From Carposina sasakii (taxonomy: Eukaryota; Arthropoda; Insecta; Lepidoptera; Carposinidae): a stretch of DNA of 64,000 nt. This document shows positions 58,744 through 64,000 of the stretch, piece by piece. The notes under the pieces were generated by a model. That model searched no databases. It saw only the letters and a program-made list of their open reading frames with translations, and was not told the DNA's origin. The stretch spans positions 3,844,001 to 3,908,000 of the forward strand of contig CP053148.1 in the NCBI GenBank assembly GCA_014607495.2, written 5' to 3'. A program made the translations under genes and the position numbers. Position 1 is the first letter of the stretch; every line of letters begins with the position of its first letter.

Positions 58744-60929
58744 AATGAATGAGGCGACTATGTGCACATTGAAAACACTTGTTATATTACAAGACAACTT
58801 GTACACTATTTACACCAACTGTCTCGCCTGCCGGCGTCCGCCACTATACTAGATCGATACTTTACAGACTGTACATAAGTAGGTAGTTTGTACAATTTAA
58901 TCTTTAATTATCTAGTCTAATTAGAAAAAACAATGGAAATATTGTTGATCGTACGAATAATACTACTTATCCAGATAATGGTATAAGAAATTAATCTCTT
59001 AACGCTAATACTTAAAACTGATTGTAACGGCTACTATATAAATAATATATGTAATGAATAATAAGCCTAATGACTGGTACTTGTCGCTCAGCCATGGGCA
59101 TATAATATAACATCAATCACTCTTCGCGGCTGTGGCACATCAAGTATACTAACGTACAATGTACTCCTGACAATAAATATATAAATACCACACAGCAACA
59201 CTGAGAGCTACCTTAACCATCAATGTGAAATGCTTCACTACCCTAACTCTACTGCGAAATTATACAAGTCTAAAGTTTCAGTTTCAACTTTTTTTAACCA
59301 ATTCTGTCGCAATAAGTGCATTTTTTATTTTTATAGTCACACTTTCGTGTTAGTAAAATAACTAAATAGATGCTGTTAAATATATAACTTTATAACTGCA
59401 CAATTGCTCCAAAGTATATGTCGTAGAGATCTAGGAATATCCAACATGTAAAGCTTTCGGCAAACAACGGACGCTCGTATAAATCCACAAATAAAATATA
59501 ATATATATTAACTAATGGAGTTGTATACGATTAGCCGAAGCTGCACATACATGTATTGTAATGTGACAAATTGCGACCGAGTATAGAAATCAAGCGACAC
59601 AACGAGCGCAGTATAAAAATGTCATCAAGTATCAGAACACACACACGTAGCTATGGTTAAGAAACATACTTCTCCAAAATACACTTATAATAATCAACAC
59701 TCGTAAATTAAAATACTCAATATAAAATCCATGCGCTTATAGCACGAAACCTAAAATAGCACGATACACTCATCTGATATATATAAAAGAGTACATAGGT
59801 ATGTACATCACAAGGTATATAAAAAAATATTTCGATTCATACAAAATCAAGAATTTCTTTTATAAAAAGTATGTACAGTTACATGATTTTCATTTTATTT
59901 CCTGAATTCGGAATTTAGATTACAAATCATAACTAACAGTCTAAATTTCATTACAAATAATATAAATTAAAACAAATCACAGTAACAAGGTAATGCGACA
60001 TAAAGATTGCTGTAATGTGATGTAAGCCTGCGGAGTTGTGCGTAACTTGTGGCGGCCAATACGATCGATTCTGGTCAGCGTGCATGACCTGACGGCGCTG
60101 CTTTACGATGCACGCGGTGACCACCAGGGTGGTAACCAGGCATTGTGTAAAAAAGCCATCCGGACGTCATCTTTATTTTACATTTTTAGACGCTAGAATA
60201 CATCTGATTGGCTCAATCTAATTAACTACTATAAGAAAAGCCAATGGCTATTCATTATATTATGCGATATCTAAAATAAGTTACTTCAATCATATAATCC
60301 CAACTAGAATTAGTCCGTTTCATGGAGGCCCTGTTGGCACGAAACTGTATGCTTTGGCTCAAAATAACTAACAAAAGCTGAGATCAGCGCACTAAAACAG
60401 ACCTAGAGTATCATTTCACAGACGTATTGACAACTATTACATGGAAACACTTTAAATGCAAATTTAAATACATCACATCGACTATGCACAACATTTAATT
60501 TTCTCGCACAGCTTAGCGTGAAATATCTTTACCTTCGGAAGACATTCAAACGAGTGATTTTGTTGCTTCTCTTGATTTACATGATCATTAATAAGATACG
60601 AATATATGTAGGTTTATCTATTTAAATAAAGATTCGGCATGCAGTTAGATCAATATAATTAATATTTTCGCGTATGAATGATGTAACTATGAGACACATA
60701 TTTATTCATTATTATATTTAATATGAATGTATAGACAAAAAACTTCAACACCAATTTATAGACACTGATGAGTTCATTTTTACAATAGAGAAAGAAACAG
60801 AGCTACCAATAATTTGAATTATCGATAACCCTTTGTAGCGAATCCTATATAATAATCAAGAGATATTCGAACGACACTATTAAAATTTCAGATTTTATGA
60901 CACTAGTACTTCATTCCATGATTTAACGA
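58744..60929 (-). other. Possible long 3' UTR of a neighbouring minus-strand gene
   Basis: About 2.2 kb almost free of the interspersed repeats that fill the rest of the window, which suggests selection or transcription. No recognisable protein. A GC-rich patch at 60020-60145 has open frames on both strands and may be a further exon or a conserved element. Confidence 0.3.
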
Positions 60930-61085
60930 TTACTCTGAGGCGAGACTACCATCTTGGTGCTTGAAGCGTGTTGTGTGGCTGCCCTTGGTATAGTCCGCGC
61001 AGTGTAAGCTCAGCTTGGTTTCTGTGTGAACGTACAAGAGTCGCGTCGCACTGTAGGCGGACGCACACACTATATGTGCACACTC
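60930..61085 (-). CDS. Possible terminal coding exon, unidentified
   Basis: The minus strand has an open frame, richer in GC than its surroundings, reading LLYVHTETKLSLHCADYTKG then SHTTRFKHQDGSLASE and TAA at 60930-60932. A candidate acceptor CCTACAG would start the exon at 61050, but its pyrimidine tract is weak. I do not recognise the product. It could be chance. Confidence 0.22.
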   Translation of the reverse strand, partial: ECAHIVCASAYSATRLLYVHTETKLSLHCADYTKGSHTTRFKHQDGSLASE

Positions 61086-62019
61086 TCACAAGTGCAAAGC
61101 TCAGCTTAGGCCTTATTTATGTACACAAACGCTAAGCTGTGCTTACGCCGCACTTATACGCGACCTCGAGGACGAAATTTAGCGACATTGTCCCTATCGG
61201 CATTTTATTGGCGTACGTATTTGAAATCTGCGAATTATTTGTCAAGCCTTAATGTGATGCTTAGTGGATTAAAGAAAATAATTTACGCGATTTATGGCTT
61301 GTCCAAGCTAATCTGGTTTTAATTTGATATTATAAGCCATCGATTTTGTCGTCTAACTTTAAAACCAGCATTTCGTATGTATATTCCCGCCCATAATCCC
61401 AAAGCGGATCGGCTGAAATATACAAATTTTACACTTACGGTGTTAATACAAAGTCAAACTCTGTTTAAAAATTACATTTGACAGCAAAATGGATGGAATA
61501 TCTGTCAAAATTAGACAATGTTTAGCTTAAAAATTTATTTTAATAACACGACCAATTTTTACCAGTTAGCTTATATATGTTCCACGCAGTACGAGGCTAC
61601 CGCCACTTTCGGTATTGCAGGCAAGTTCTCTAGCACTAATGACAATGTCTATTCGCACGAGTCGAGCTCTATTTTGAACGCACCGTGTACAAGCAGCCCA
61701 CTTTAAAACGGAATTTTAAATTAAAAGTCAGTGCAGACATTTCTGTAACTGCATTCCTAACCCTAAACTAAATTATTCAGCCGATTCGAACAGACTATGG
61801 GTAACACTTTCACAATACATCAATTGTTAAACATCCATGTCAATATTATACTTATAATACTATCGTAATTTTATGAATTCACAGTTTAGAGGATAAACAG
61901 ATTTTTTATTCCTCTAAAAAAAGGTTGTGAATGTTAAAGAAAGTGTTTGGAACTATTAATATTCTATAATAAATACTTAAAAGTGTAGGAAAAATTGGCG
62001 TTTCGCTAGTATGCGTATA

Positions 62020-62384
62020 CAGGGTTAATTTTAAAACATTATAACCTCGCAAGACTAGTTAGCTACCATCATAAACTACAGCAGTTGTTCTACGAGTTTT
62101 GATTATTTGTCACATTTTACTTTCATACAAAAATAAATATCAATTTAATATTACCTCTGAATGTTCTTAAGTCTGTACTAAGGCGCGCGCGATCGCGGAC
62201 GTCAACCCTTTCGTATACCTACGAATGGAACATAGACTTACAAATGTCACGACAGTACAATAAAAGCTTGGAAAAACATTTATAATAAATGTATTGAGTT
62301 ATGACAAATGTATAACAAATGCTATTGTTTATGATTTTTGCTATCTAGTCCTGTGAGGTTATTGATGTTTTAAAATTAACCCTG
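62020..62384. mobile_element. MITE with CAGGGTTAATTTTAAAACAT ends (365 bp)
   Basis: TA|CAGGGTTAATTTTAAAACAT at the left; ATGTTTTAAAATTAACCCTG|TA at the right. The inverted arms continue imperfectly for about 90 bp (landmarks ATAACCTC and ATCATAAAC). Only copy seen in this window. Confidence 0.75.
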
Positions 62385-62639
62385 TAGTTTGGCTCGTATC
62401 ATCTCTACAAGATTATATCAATCGAGTTCTCAGTATTAGCAGAACACAGTGATTTCGTCCGAAACTATTGTACGTTTCATAAAGTGCTAAACACAATTAA
62501 AATTAACATTAATCATAGACCGCAGAGTATTGATATAAAATTAATGTTAGGTACATTCAACATTTACTTTACGAATTCGCACATGAAAGGAATTAATAAT
62601 ACTAATATTTTATCGATATGATCTAGTTGTCGTGCATTC

Positions 62640-62778
62640 GAAGGTGATATCAATGTGGTGGCCATATTTGAATGATCATTTAATATAATGGTCTTGAAAT
62701 AATTAATTCATGATGTGGTCAAAAGCACTTTGGCTATTTCATTATAATTTCATTCAACAATATGGCCACAACATAGAT
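62640..62778. mobile_element. MITE relic of the GTCGTGGCCA family
   Basis: GTGGTGGCCATATTTGAATG at the left, CAATATGGCCACAACATAGA at the right, similar in layout to 40973-41133. Confidence 0.5.
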
Positions 62779-64000
62779 ATATCGTTAATGACAGTCGTCG
62801 ATGCATCTCATTCTCATCATTCGTCGCCACACATAACCATAGTCTTGTGTTTTTTCACGCTACTGTCTATTTTGGCATATTGTCACGTCCGGTGTTTAGT
62901 ATCAGGCAATGACAGCTAATAGAATTTATAATTATTTTTATTATTAGTACCCTATATCCCCGGATAATACCGAATGGGTGCAAGTAAAACTTCGTATTCT
63001 TATCATTATGACAGTCATGTGAATCGCGCAAGCGAGTGTAAAGTAAATTTAAATATAACTATATATTTACTTCCGAATTAATTACTATTTATAACTATTA
63101 CATCCATGATTATACTATTATTTATTTTCGATATTATATCAATAAATATGTTCATTAATTTATGGTAACATAATCGATATTTTGAAACGTTTTAAACACT
63201 TGCCTACAAAAAACGAGAAGCGACAGGGCCTGGTCCAGATAGATCTTAACAATGACTAATTCAACATTGACTTAAAATACAACATTCATATGTTAAATTT
63301 TAATTAATTTACCAGTGACACAAATTATTTATGATACTATTTTAAAACTTTTCACGTTCCTTAACGAATATTTCAATTGGATCTCCCTATTGAAGTAACT
63401 AGTAAGTATATGTACAGAATTTATTATAGACAACGAAAAATAAAAATCTTACAACCCTAATTTCTTTAAGAATTTGCATTAGAACCTATCCATTTTGTAT
63501 TCTGTTTAAACTTGCTAGAATACTATATCTACTATTGTAATATCAAGTCAGTGTTATTAAAATGTTATTGATAATTTAAAAAAAACGGATGTTTTATAAC
63601 GCCAGTAGGGTCCGCAAGGGTCCGAACTTAACGCAGCCAACGGCGATGCCATCTGCAAATCTATCAAGTATACACTTAAGATGGGGTTTTTAGAAACGAC
63701 CTGCAATTGAACTTAGGAATGCGGACATAATATACACGACAATATAAATAAGATTTTAGTACATTGTGCTATGTGGTCTTACTACGAGATCAAACGCAAT
63801 TGAACATAAAACGTAAAAATTTATCAGCACATCCACAATTCATGACGTATCATTAACCTACTCGTATGTATCATGCTTTTTACCGATTAGTGAATAAACG
63901 ACTCTGATATCTCAAATTGTAAAAAATTATAAGAAATGTAGATTTAAAATTATAGGAATTGCAATTAGGTGATGTCTAAAATTTGTATTGTAAATGTCGC

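Larger units (their letters stand above)
61086..64000. other. Repeat-poor region, no recognisable gene
   Basis: AT-rich; one clear MITE (62020-62384) and one MITE relic (62640-62778). Short open frames only. It might be intron or UTR of the unidentified neighbour. Confidence 0.4.

Noticed and set aside
1..64000. CRISPR array, phage, bacterial operon or toxin system
   Set aside because: No short regular repeats with unique spacers and no prokaryotic gene layout; the split exons and transposon types are those of an insect genome.

Overview
The window looks like nuclear DNA of a moth or butterfly. It is AT-rich, and intronic sequence is packed with repeat types that I associate with Lepidoptera: RTE-like LINE tails ending in GATGAT runs, short interspersed fragments starting CTAGTGGACGCCCGCGACT, many TA-flanked foldback MITEs, a BEL/Pao retrotransposon and a mariner. 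There are no operons, CRISPR arrays or intact RNA genes. The lepidopteran assignment is inference from repeat style, not from a marker gene.

One host gene dominates. It is nervous wreck (nwk, the insect FCHSD protein), on the minus strand from about 54.5 kb leftwards past position 1. I find four internal exons (35133-35276, 31944-32029, 7447-7591, 3463-3599) whose splice phases agree and which together encode the first two thirds of the F-BAR domain. Two alternative first exons both join exon 2 in phase 0. The proximal one (47646-47666) encodes MQPPPRK, the start shared with fly Nwk and human FCHSD proteins, and sits in a GC-rich island. The distal one (54458-54547) encodes a different 30-residue start. 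The SH3 domains lie beyond the left edge.

Intron by intron: intron 5 (1-3462) holds a MITE with about 100-bp inverted ends. Intron 4 (3600-7446) is mostly unassigned. Intron 3 (7592-31943) is the transposon store: six or more MITEs, RTE fragments, a tandem foldback repeat, and an intact-looking BEL/Pao element (22770-30511) with 703-bp LTRs, 5-bp target duplication, tRNA-Tyr-type primer site and one 2080-codon Gag-Pol frame. Intron 2 (32030-35132) holds a decayed LINE. Intron 1 (35277-54457) holds more MITEs, a deleted mariner copy (49568-50500), R1-like and other LINE tails, and the MQPPPRK promoter.

Upstream of nwk (54548-58730) are two abutting perfect palindromes (55721-55937) and a TA-flanked MITE. 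From 58738 to about 61085 the minus strand looks like the 3' end of a neighbouring gene (AATAAA signal, long repeat-poor stretch, possible last codons), but I could not identify it. The rest to 64000 is repeat-poor with one clear MITE.
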